This document shows positions 46,222 through 54,785 of a stretch of DNA of 64,000 bases, one piece after another. This DNA is from Sulfurimonas sp. GTDB taxonomy: Bacteria > Campylobacterota > Campylobacteria > Campylobacterales > Sulfurimonadaceae. The notes beneath the pieces were generated by a model. It saw nothing but the letters and a program-made list of their open reading frames with translations, was not told where the DNA came from and made no database searches. How positions within the stretch are numbered: the stretch's first letter is position 1; every line of letters begins with the position of its first letter. The stretch lies in contig JAUZSC010000009.1 in assembly GCA_030949825.1 (NCBI GenBank), positions 35,896 to 99,895 of the forward strand, given 5' to 3'. A program made the translations under genes and the position numbers.

Positions 46222-46309
46222 GGTTCAGTGTCCGAGTGGTCTATGGTGTAACCTTGGAAAGGTTATGTAGTTTATTCTACCGCGGGTTCGACTCCCGCCT
46301 GAACCTCCA
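46222..46309 (+). tRNA. tRNA-Ser (anticodon GGA)
   Basis: Acceptor GGTTCAG/CTGAACC, anticodon stem TAACC-TTGGAAA-GGTTA, variable arm GTAG/CTAC, T-arm GCGGG-TTCGACT-CCCGC, encoded CCA. Confidence 0.9.
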
Positions 46310-46329
46310 TAAATAGGTGCTTTGAAGCA

Positions 46330-47261
46330 CTATCCGAAAATACTTCTCCCTTTAATATTATTACTTTTAACCACATTAGAAATGTATGTTTTTTGAGTAA
46401 CAATACTATCATTATGACCAAGTAATCCACTAACAACTGTTATACTTTCTATATCACTATGAATAAGGTTAGTTGCAAACGTGTGTCTCAAGTTATATAG
46501 CCTTCCCTCTGGTAATCCAACATACTTCAATACTTTCTTATACATCCAATCTAATTGTCCAGCACTTGTATATTCAGTGAAGTATCGGTTCGTGAAAACC
46601 CAAGTCTCACTTCCTGAGATTTCTTTTTGTGCTATGAGTGCATCCATCGCTTCTTTTAATATAGGAATAGTTCTAATTGAAGATGCTGTTTTTGGTTTGC
46701 CTATATCTCCGTTACGAATTCTTCTATTTACTGATACAGTTTGCTCTTCAAAGTCAATGTCCTGCCACTGCAATCCTATGACTTCCCAGAACGCAAACCG
46801 CTGCCTATCATAAATAAAAATATGTTCTTGAACATACCTCTCTACACAACTCAAAAGGACAGAACCCCTTGTTTATGGGGTTGTAAAAATATAAGTTAGG
46901 AAATAACGGCTAATCAAGTCAATTGAACTCAAATACTACAGTTGTTTTTACCATAAAGTTTATATTTCCATCCATTTATAAGAAAAAGGCTTAAAAAAAC
47001 AATACATTGATATTGAAAATATCAATATTTAACTTAATAATTTCCTTAAAGTGCTCAAAATAGGCTTTTAAAGCGTAAAATATTTGTGTAGAGAGCTATG
47101 GTTCTTGAACTGTTTTCTGATTCTACTATCCATAGCTCTAGTAACATCAGCAATAAAACCGTCAAGTCCGTCAATAACTATTTTTATTTCATCGAGTGTT
47201 AAAAAGCTTACTGGTTTATTCCCTTTTTTACTTTTTCTTGGAACTTTTACTGCATTAAGAG
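46330..47261 (-). pseudogene. Tyrosine recombinase (integrase) remnant, in two pieces
   Basis: C-terminal part 46330-46854: LYNLRHTFATNLI, LGHNDSIVTQKTYI, with a G-run frameshift (GLRSGEVIGLQW restored). Minus strand near 47075-47261 reads NAVKVPRKSKKGNKPVSFLTLDEIKIVIDGLDGFIADVTRAMDSRIRKQF. Confidence 0.75.
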
Positions 47262-47269
47262 GATTGACA

Positions 47270-47815
47270 GTGATTGACCTTCTTCAAATAATTTACGACA
47301 CTTCAAAGTTTGGAGATCGAGATTTATCGTTCTGGAAGACACGATTATTTAAAGTAGATAATGAGTATCTATCAGTACCAATTGAATATAAGTATATTCA
47401 GTATCGTAGTTGCTTAAACTATCAAATACCTAAGTTCAGAGAACACTCTTTTTATTGTAGCACCAGAAGAAGAGAGCTTGAGGACAAAACCAACCTCTAC
47501 CAAGTTGCAAAAGAACAAGCAGTCTATCAATACACAAATAGAAAAGCAATCTTAAAGTATGAATCGCAAATAAACAACTTCAACTTTTTAGTAGAGCTAA
47601 AGCATGAAGAAAAACTTTTACTCTTGCAACAACAAAAGAGAGAACTGAAACAGAAGCTTAAATCTTTTGAGATAGATAGCAAAACTTACCAACGGCTTTA
47701 CACACCTATCCGAAAGAGTAAAGAAAGTGTGAATTACCATATATGGAGTTTGTGTCGTAATTATCGCAATAGGTATTTTGATTGTGGTCGACTGAAAGAG
47801 GTTTATAGGAGTTAG
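47270..47815 (+). CDS. ORFan of the tRNA island; true start unclear
   Basis: VIDLLQIIYDTSKFGDRDLSFWKTRLFKVDNEYLSVPIEYKYIQYRSC... charged coiled-coil C-terminus; upstream part of ORF 47084-47815 is antisense integrase. Confidence 0.45.
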   Translation: MIDLLQIIYDTSKFGDRDLSFWKTRLFKVDNEYLSVPIEYKYIQYRSCLNYQIPKFREHSFYCSTRRRELEDKTNLYQVAKEQAVYQYTNRKAILKYESQINNFNFLVELKHEEKLLLLQQQKRELKQKLKSFEIDSKTYQRLYTPIRKSKESVNYHIWSLCRNYRNRYFDCGRLKEVYRS

Positions 47816-47827
47816 CTGATATTACGA

Positions 47828-47856
47828 GCCACACACATTTTAAGTGTGTGGCTTTT
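47828..47856 (+). terminator. Hairpin terminator after the island ORFan
   Basis: AGCCACACAC-ATTTTAA-GTGTGTGGCT followed by TTTTAT. Confidence 0.65.
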
Positions 47857-47866
47857 ATGGTATAAT
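47857..47866 (+). promoter_or_regulatory. Extended -10 promoter
   Basis: ATGGTATAAT: TGn plus a perfect TATAAT hexamer at 47861-47866. Confidence 0.55.
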
Positions 47867-47872
47867 TACAGA

Positions 47873-47996
47873 ATTAAGACTAAGTGAAGTGAAAATATGG
47901 GAATTCATATACTTCGTACCCTTGGAAACTTCGGTTTCAGAGTAGGTTGGTACGGCAGAGATGTGGGGTGCTTCCCTCCCACCACTTAGTTTTTTA
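47873..47996 (+). ncRNA. Candidate structured small RNA (contains a 30-codon ORF at 47897-47989)
   Basis: ACTAAGTG (47879-47886)/CACTTAGT (47983-47990); ATATG/CATAT hairpin; CGTACC/GGTACG enclosing GAAAC-TTCG-GTTTC; GTGGG/CCCAC; ends in a T-run. Confidence 0.5.
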
Positions 47997-48387
47997 TATA
48001 CTCTTCAAACATTATCTTAGATTTTTCATTAAAAAATTTCATACTATCTTGACACTTTATTAACTGTCTAATACTTGGTTTAAATATTGTTGATAGTTCA
48101 TTATGGTAATTATTTACAGATATTCCATACATCAAATAGCTGTCCTCATAGTAGGTTATAAAGTTAGTAATGCCATCTTGCTTATAGATGCAAGAAGCAA
48201 TTGTTGTATTGAGGAACTCTTGAAATTTATACTCATAAATATACTCTGCTTGTTCAGAATGGTTTTGTTGAATTTTTTGAGCTTTCTTCTTTGAGATAAC
48301 TAATTTGTTTTCATTGAAAGTATTTCTGTAATGGTGGAGTATCCCAGAGGTTATAATACCTAAAAATATTCTGTTTTTACTTCCCAA
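47986..48387 (-). CDS. Hypothetical protein
   Basis: 133 aa ORF; no recognised motif. Confidence 0.5.
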   Translation of the reverse strand: MGSKNRIFLGIITSGILHHYRNTFNENKLVISKKKAQKIQQNHSEQAEYIYEYKFQEFLNTTIASCIYKQDGITNFITYYEDSYLMYGISVNNYHNELSTIFKPSIRQLIKCQDSMKFFNEKSKIMFEEYIKN

Positions 48388-48845
48388 TATGAACCCTTAA
48401 TATATATTTGAAATTATATCTAATTTCTTCATAGTCTGATTGGATAGATTAAAGTTAGGACAGACGACGACAATACACCTAAGCAAGAAATATTGAATGC
48501 GTTAGTCACGTTATTTTACTTGTTTGTGTGTGTGAGTAGAATTTGCGTTTGTGCATCAGCATAAAGCGTTATAAGAAAGAATAGGGCTCCATACTCATTT
48601 TACATTCTTTTGAAGCATATAGAGGAAATATGGCTATAATTAGTGTAATATTTAGCTCAATAAGAGTAAGTGACACAGCGTTGGTCTCTCAATAAACACA
48701 GTGTGCTTTTTAGGAGTATTTAACACCTCTTAAATGTCGTTGTATAGGCAAGTGTAGAGGTTTTGAGCCTCTTAAATCAGAATTGGTGTGTCAGTAGATT
48801 TACCCCTGTGAAACCTCGTAATATAGGGGTTTAGTAAGGGAAAAT

Positions 48846-48873
48846 GAGAGTTCGAATCTCACCGAAACCACCA
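48846..48873 (+). pseudogene. 3' fragment of tRNA-Ser
   Basis: GAGAGTTCGAATCTCACCGAAACCACCA; CGAAACC complements GGTTTCG at 46023-46029; no matching tRNA 5' half directly upstream. Confidence 0.75.
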
Positions 48874-48886
48874 TTTTCTACAATAG

Positions 48887-49270
48887 CTATGACTTCAATA
48901 TTTTATCAATCCCTGGAATCACGAAATGTTTAAAATATTCTTTATTTATAGGTTTTTTAATAAATCTTTTCGCCCCCACATCTTTGATATCGTTAAAGTT
49001 TTCAGTGTTTTTTTGTGAAGTTACTATGAAAAGTTTTGAAGTAAGGTGAGGCTTATCGCGTAAGACTATATCGACAAAAGATATTCCATCGAGACCAATT
49101 GTTTCTATGCCTGAAAAGACTAAATCGACATCATTATCTTGAACATAGTCTAAAGCTTCTGCACCGTCTTCAAAAAGTACTATGTCTAAGTCCTCATAAT
49201 GAAGAGACTCTAAAATATCATGAATTTTATTTTGAACGGTTACACTTGCATCGAGTACTAATATTATCAT
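48887..49270 (-). CDS. Single-domain response regulator (CheY-like)
   Basis: MIILVLDASVTVQNKIHDILES...VDLVFSGIETIGLDGISFVDIV...KLFIVTSQ...KRFIKKPI. Confidence 0.85.
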   Translation of the reverse strand: MIILVLDASVTVQNKIHDILESLHYEDLDIVLFEDGAEALDYVQDNDVDLVFSGIETIGLDGISFVDIVLRDKPHLTSKLFIVTSQKNTENFNDIKDVGAKRFIKKPINKEYFKHFVIPGIDKILKS

Positions 49271-49377
49271 TACTAACCTTTATTTTTAAGCCTTGGTATA
49301 AGGTGAGATAATTTTAATATAACTCTACTTAAAAAGGTGTTATAATTTCAAATATAAAAAAAGGAAAACAAATATGA

Positions 49378-51315
49378 GTGTGCCAAGCAAAGCTAAGGCA
49401 ATCAAGCTGGACAATCCAGCTCAGGTAAAGATTAGCCATCAGCCTGAAACCAAACTACACATATTAGGCGGTAACAAATAATATGAAGCTGTAGTAAGGG
49501 CAGTCTATCAGCCACAATGCTTCGGCGTGAAGGTGTTGAGCCCCGTAATATTTATCGTCACACCTGACCAAAGTCTTCATTTACTGGAAGTCAGCATTTA
49601 TATAAGCGAAATTAAAAAGTGTTTTTCTAGTTTTTAACACTAGCCCAATAAAAGAAGAAAAGGTTAGCTTATACAAGAGGTGTCGGGGTCTAAGTCCGTA
49701 GCGGGTAGATGAATTGATTGTTTTGGAACTTGGGAGAGCCTTGTGATTTCTGAATGTTATGCCTAGAGCCGAAGAGGTTAGGGTGTAATTTCACAAGGCA
49801 GTCGGATTAATCCATAGTAGAGGTGTAAATAGGGTAATGCCTATTGAGGTTGAAATAAACCACTCGAAGGGATTAACAATTTAATGTAAGGAGGTAACTT
49901 AACAATGTCAAACTCGGAGTTGAATAACACTTTGTATAAATTATCTTCTCTATCAAAGTGTGCGAAAGAGAATAAAACATTTCAGTTTGAGAGCTTAGCT
50001 CATCATCTAAATGTAGAGTTCCTAAAAGATTGCTACAACAACCTTGCTAGAAACAAGGCAGTAGGAATAGATAAAGTAAGCTGGCAAGATTATAATAGTA
50101 ATTTGGATGAAAATCTGAGAAAGCTAGTGCAAAGATTGAAAAATAAATCTTTTAGACCACTTCCTGCAAAAAGAGTGTATATCCCTAAAGGGAATGGTGA
50201 AACAAGACCCTTAGGAATTTCAACTATTGAAAATAAGATAGTAGAGAGTGGTATATCACAAATATTGCAAAGTATCTATGAGATGGACTTTTAGATTGCT
50301 CTTATGGTTTTAGACCAAAAGAAATACACATCAAGCACTTAACCAAATAGATACAACTATTATGAGTAAACCTGTAAATCATATTGTAGAAGCAGACATC
50401 AAAGGTTTCTTTGATAATGTAAACCACAATATGTTGATAGAGTTCCTAAATATTAGAATAAAAGACAGTAGTTTGATATTTCTAATAAAGAGATTTCTAA
50501 AAGCAGGATATATTGATGATAATCTACTTATTAAAACAGATGTAGGTACTCCTCAAGGAAGTATCTTAAGTCCACTATTAGCTAATATATTTTTGCACTA
50601 TGTTTTAGATACTTGGTTTGAAAAAGAGGTAAAAACACATATCAGAGGATACTGCGAACTTGTTCGCTACGCCGATGATTTCGTATGCTTAGTTCAATAT
50701 AAAGATGATGCTAATAAAATAGTATCAGCACTATACAAACGATTTAACAAATATGGATTAACGCTACATCCTGATAAAACAAGAGTCTTCTCGTTTGGTA
50801 GATTTGAAAGAGGTAACTCTCAAAATCAAAATCGTAAAGCCAATACATTTGACTTTTTAGGTTTTACTCACTTTAGTGATAAAACAAGAAAAGGATACTT
50901 TAAAGTAGGGCGAAAAACAGCAATGAAGAAATTTAGAGCTAAAATAAAAGAGTTGAATATTTGGTTAAAACAGATAAGAAACTTAGTCCCTACAAAAGAG
51001 TGGTGGAAAATACTACAAGCTAAACTAAGAGGACACTTTCAATACTATGGAGTAAGTGGAAACTTCCCATCTATTAAAAGGTATTACTCTTTAGCTTTAA
51101 AAATGGTTCATAAATGGTTAAATCGTAGAAGCCAGAAGAAAAGTATGAGTTGGAGTAAATTATATAATTACTTAACTCTATACCCACTTCCACAACCAAG
51201 TATAAAACATAATTTCTACACTTTATCTCATGAGTTTGTGAGTTAAATTGAAGAGCCGTATGAGGGAAATCTTCAAGTACGGTTCTGTGAGGGGCATTCT
51301 GCACCTCCGAAATAT
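49378..51315 (+). mobile_element. Group II intron (3' boundary approximate)
   Basis: 5' GTGTGCC; about 530 nt of non-coding domains before the RT ORF; domain V GAGCCGTATGAGGGAAATCTTCAAGTACGGTTCT at 51253-51286; domain VI-like hairpin after it. Confidence 0.88.
49905..51246 (+). CDS. Group II intron reverse transcriptase/maturase, two frameshifts
   Basis: ORFs 49905-50294 and 50362-51246; YADD box (RYADDFVCLV), GTPQGSILSPLLANIFLH, maturase domain X; joined EMDFLDCSYGFRPKRNTHQALNQIDTTIM after correcting two runs; no HNH domain. Confidence 0.88.
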
Positions 51316-51335
51316 TAAATTAAATAAAAAGGAGG

Positions 51336-51767
51336 GTGGCGATGTCTACTCTACACAAGAAAATATTACTAAAAATAGTTTTATCTTTAGGACTTCTTCT
51401 AGCTTTTAGTGCGTGTTGTGACTCCAAAGATGAAGAAAAAGAAGCTGTGAAAATAGACAACACAAAAGTTTTAAAAATGGTTTTAAATGTGCAAGGAATG
51501 ACCTGTGAGGGTTGTGAAGCTACTATTCAAAACAATGTTTCAAAGCTCGCTGGTGTTGTGAGCGTAAAAGCTTCTCATGTAGATAAAACTACTACAGTTG
51601 ATTTTGATACAACACAAATAAGTGCTGCCCAAATTGAAAAAGTGATAATAGAAACCGGTTATAAAATCATATCAACTCCAGAGGGAAGTGATGAAAATGA
51701 GAGTCCTAAAGTTGCACCAAAGTCAGTAATGAAATGTGGCGAAGGTAAATGCGGTCACGCTGAGTAA
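51336..51767 (+). CDS. Lipoprotein with heavy-metal-associated (HMA) domain
   Basis: Lipobox-like LAFSACC; GMTCEGCEATIQNNVSKLAGVVSVKASH; C-terminal CGEGKCGHAE. Confidence 0.85.
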   Translation: MAMSTLHKKILLKIVLSLGLLLAFSACCDSKDEEKEAVKIDNTKVLKMVLNVQGMTCEGCEATIQNNVSKLAGVVSVKASHVDKTTTVDFDTTQISAAQIEKVIIETGYKIISTPEGSDENESPKVAPKSVMKCGEGKCGHAE

Positions 51768-51773
51768 GTAGCT

Positions 51774-52160
51774 ATGAATGCACTTGTAATTATAGGACTT
51801 TTTTTAGTCCTTCTTTTGGCTGTTTTGCTTGGAGTGTTTTTTTTACAAACTAAAAACAAAAAAGCTTCTTTACAAAATACGCAAAAACTCCCCGATATAA
51901 GCTTAGAAAGCTTGCTTAAAAAAATAGAATCTAAAGCATCAACGAGGCAAGAACTCAAAGATACCTTAGACTTAGTCTTAGAACACTTCGGAAATATAGA
52001 TAACTTTTCTCTTTATGAAAATATCATACGCGCAATTATACTCCATCCAAACACAAACAAAAATCTTATTCTTGAGTTTGACAAAGAACTCTCAAAAAGA
52101 AATCCAGAATATAAAAAACGGATATCAGATACACTTACAGATGCTCTAAATTTACGATAG
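51774..52160 (+). CDS. Hypothetical membrane-anchored protein
   Basis: Single N-terminal TM segment, soluble helical C-terminus. Confidence 0.6.
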   Translation: MNALVIIGLFLVLLLAVLLGVFFLQTKNKKASLQNTQKLPDISLESLLKKIESKASTRQELKDTLDLVLEHFGNIDNFSLYENIIRAIILHPNTNKNLILEFDKELSKRNPEYKKRISDTLTDALNLR

Positions 52161-52164
52161 TATT

Positions 52165-54087
52165 TTAAGAAATACTATCTGTAACGGGTCCTTGTACGCT
52201 ATTTATATGCATTTTTTGTAGTTGTTCTAACTCATCTGTAGTTTTAACAAAGCTAGCTATAATCTCAATGCCAAGAGAATCAGTAATCACTTGAAGTGCA
52301 GACATAGAGTCTTGGGATTGGTCAAGTAAAAAGGCAGAATCAGCTTTCATAAATTTAGGATTAAGCTCTTTAAGATAAGTGTAGTCGCTTGATTCTCCGG
52401 TAAATGAGTTCACACCAAAATCAAAACCGTATTTTGCAAAAAGGTTTACAAAACTTTTTACCGCTGCAATATTGTGAATAGCAAAGCTATCTGTAACTTC
52501 AAAGGACAATTTAAACTTTAAAGTTTTTGCGTGTTTATCAAAAAGTGAGGAAAGCTCGCTAAAGGCTTTAGAATCTTTTATAAATTCGTTTGATAAACGA
52601 ATAGAACACACGCTGCCATCAAGCTCTTCATGTCTTTGCGTAATAAGGTCTCTTAAAGTGACGATATACATTTTAGAAACAAGCCCTAAGTTAATTGCAG
52701 GAGCGATAAAGTCGCCATAGAAAAAGCGTTTGTTTTCTCCTCCATCAATAGTAAAAGTCATTACCTTATGATCAACAGTTTTTGTTTTAGCATTAAGTGT
52801 TGGCCAAAACCTTAAGCTAAAGTAGTTGTTTGTTATTGAGTCTTCTATAACTTCACGCCATTGTTCTTTACCCATAGAATTTTCATCATCTTTTTCTTCG
52901 TAGAGGTAGGTATTATCAGCTTCATTCGCTTTTGCTTGAGAGAGGGCATTATCTGCTCGAGTAAGAAGATCTCCGATACTAACAGTCGGCTTGTACCTGT
53001 AAAGACCAATGTTAATATTCACAGCTTCTGCGTCAAGAGCATTGGCTTTGATCAATTTATTAAAGCGTCTATTTATCCTTCGTGCTACATCACTCGCTTC
53101 ATCAGCTTCACAATCAGGAAGCATAAGGGTGAATTCTGTTCCATTGACTCTAGCAATCACTTTATCTTCATAAGGCTTACACACATCATTAAAACCTTGT
53201 GCAATTTCTAAAAACATAGCATCTGCTTTTTGACGACCAAGTGTTTGGTTTAAAACTTCAGCTCCCGCGAGTGCAATAAACATAATCGTTCCACCATTAG
53301 TTTTATTTTCAAGCTTGATTAAGTCTGTCATTTTTAACATAAGGTAACGGCGGTTAAAAAGTTTTGTTGTTGGGTCATTGTACAGAAGTTCTTTGTTTCT
53401 TTGTGCGGCTTCATTCCCTTTGTTGAAAATTTCTTCAACTTTTCTCACCATGGCATTCATCCCGTAAACAACATCTTTAAATTCTGTTGTAAAAGGAATC
53501 TCTTTTTGAATTACAAACTCATTTTTTAAAATAGCTTCGGCTTGATTTTGAACTTTATAGAGAGGTTTAAGAACAAAATGAAGGATTATCCACATGATTA
53601 GAAGCGCGACAAACACTGAAATAACAAAGAGATACAGAAGTTTGATAAACATTTTATAAAGAGCCTTGTAGACTACACCGGTATCTCCTGTTACACTAAC
53701 AACCCCGACCATATTCCACCCAGTAGATACATCTGCAGAAACACTTTCGAGTTCGATAGAAGTAAAGTTTATAAACCATAAAGGAACACCTTCGACGGGG
53801 TCACTATCAATCTGTAAATAATCTGTAGCCCCATCATTAGATTTATAATCTATCATCTTATAGTAGCCACTATCAAACTCTGCATCTATTGTCGTAACAA
53901 GAAGTGCTGGTTCTTCACTTGCATCTGCTAACTTGTTTGTTAGTGTTGAGATGTTATTAACCGTTGTCTCATAAAGTGACTGAATCATATCCTGTTTTGC
54001 AGAATAGTAGTTGATAGCCATAACCGCAGCTAACATAATGATGATGATAAAAGATACGGCAAGTGCCATTTGCTTAAAGAGTGTCAT
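52165..54087 (-). CDS. lapD: LapD-like c-di-GMP receptor (degenerate GGDEF and EAL)
   Basis: Periplasmic region between two TMs, HAMP-like, GGDEF position reads RVNGTEF, EAL motif absent; adjacent to lapG. Confidence 0.82.
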   Translation of the reverse strand: MTLFKQMALAVSFIIIIMLAAVMAINYYSAKQDMIQSLYETTVNNISTLTNKLADASEEPALLVTTIDAEFDSGYYKMIDYKSNDGATDYLQIDSDPVEGVPLWFINFTSIELESVSADVSTGWNMVGVVSVTGDTGVVYKALYKMFIKLLYLFVISVFVALLIMWIILHFVLKPLYKVQNQAEAILKNEFVIQKEIPFTTEFKDVVYGMNAMVRKVEEIFNKGNEAAQRNKELLYNDPTTKLFNRRYLMLKMTDLIKLENKTNGGTIMFIALAGAEVLNQTLGRQKADAMFLEIAQGFNDVCKPYEDKVIARVNGTEFTLMLPDCEADEASDVARRINRRFNKLIKANALDAEAVNINIGLYRYKPTVSIGDLLTRADNALSQAKANEADNTYLYEEKDDENSMGKEQWREVIEDSITNNYFSLRFWPTLNAKTKTVDHKVMTFTIDGGENKRFFYGDFIAPAINLGLVSKMYIVTLRDLITQRHEELDGSVCSIRLSNEFIKDSKAFSELSSLFDKHAKTLKFKLSFEVTDSFAIHNIAAVKSFVNLFAKYGFDFGVNSFTGESSDYTYLKELNPKFMKADSAFLLDQSQDSMSALQVITDSLGIEIIASFVKTTDELEQLQKMHINSVQGPVTDSIS

Positions 54088-54121
54088 AATTTCTTCCTTG
54101 TGTTATGGTGTACTTCTGGTT

Positions 54122-54745
54122 TCATAATTTCTTCCTTCGCATGCCTTGTTCTAGCTTTTTCCATTTTTTTGACTTTGCACCTGTGTCACCGTTTATCATT
54201 TTAACAACTTTAACAAGGTCTTTACGCTTGGATGCAGGGAGGACAAGTCTGTTGTTATTGTCTAAAATGAGAATATCACTTTTCTTTTTTGGTTTGGGTA
54301 CTTTGAGATAAGAGAGAACCATATGCGAGATTTTTTTACCGCTTCTACTTTTGTAAATTACATAAGTAAATTTTAATCTTTTAGGACTGATACCGAGTTC
54401 TTTAAGAATGTAGTATTTAGTAATGGTGTAGTCTTCACAATCACCTTTACCTTTACCTATAAACTCATATAAAGTAGCCCAGTAATCACTCACTCCATAT
54501 ACTTTTTTATCGCTGGAGTATTTAATATAATTGACCCATGAATTTACTACATTGAGCTTCTTCATAGTGCTTGCATCTTTAAGGTCTAAAATGAGTTTTT
54601 GTCTTACAGCTACAAACCTATTTTTAGAGTGTGCACCATATTTTAGCTCTACCTGATTAATTAACTTCTTCGTTATTAACTCGGCACTTAAAAAAGTAGG
54701 TGTAACAAACAAAATGCTTATAAAATAAAAAAGAATATATCTCAT
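54122..54745 (-). CDS. lapG: LapG-like transglutaminase-like periplasmic cysteine protease
   Basis: GKGDCEDYTITKYYILKELGI...HMVLSYLKVPKPKKKSDILILDNNNR (Cys-His-Asp). Confidence 0.87.
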   Translation of the reverse strand: MRYILFYFISILFVTPTFLSAELITKKLINQVELKYGAHSKNRFVAVRQKLILDLKDASTMKKLNVVNSWVNYIKYSSDKKVYGVSDYWATLYEFIGKGKGDCEDYTITKYYILKELGISPKRLKFTYVIYKSRSGKKISHMVLSYLKVPKPKKKSDILILDNNNRLVLPASKRKDLVKVVKMINGDTGAKSKKWKKLEQGMRRKKL

Positions 54746-54785
54746 AGTTTATTATAGCTTTACTTTGATTGATTAACTTTAAAAC

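Noticed and set aside
48640-48873. Possible tmRNA ending in TTCGAATC...ACCACCA
   Set aside because: No Ala-like G-U acceptor, no tag reading frame, and the 3' end matches the tRNA-Ser at 46023 instead
47873-49904. Retron (structured RNA plus RT)
   Set aside because: The RT is 2 kb away and clearly belongs to a group II intron with domain V; no msr/msd branching G arrangement seen
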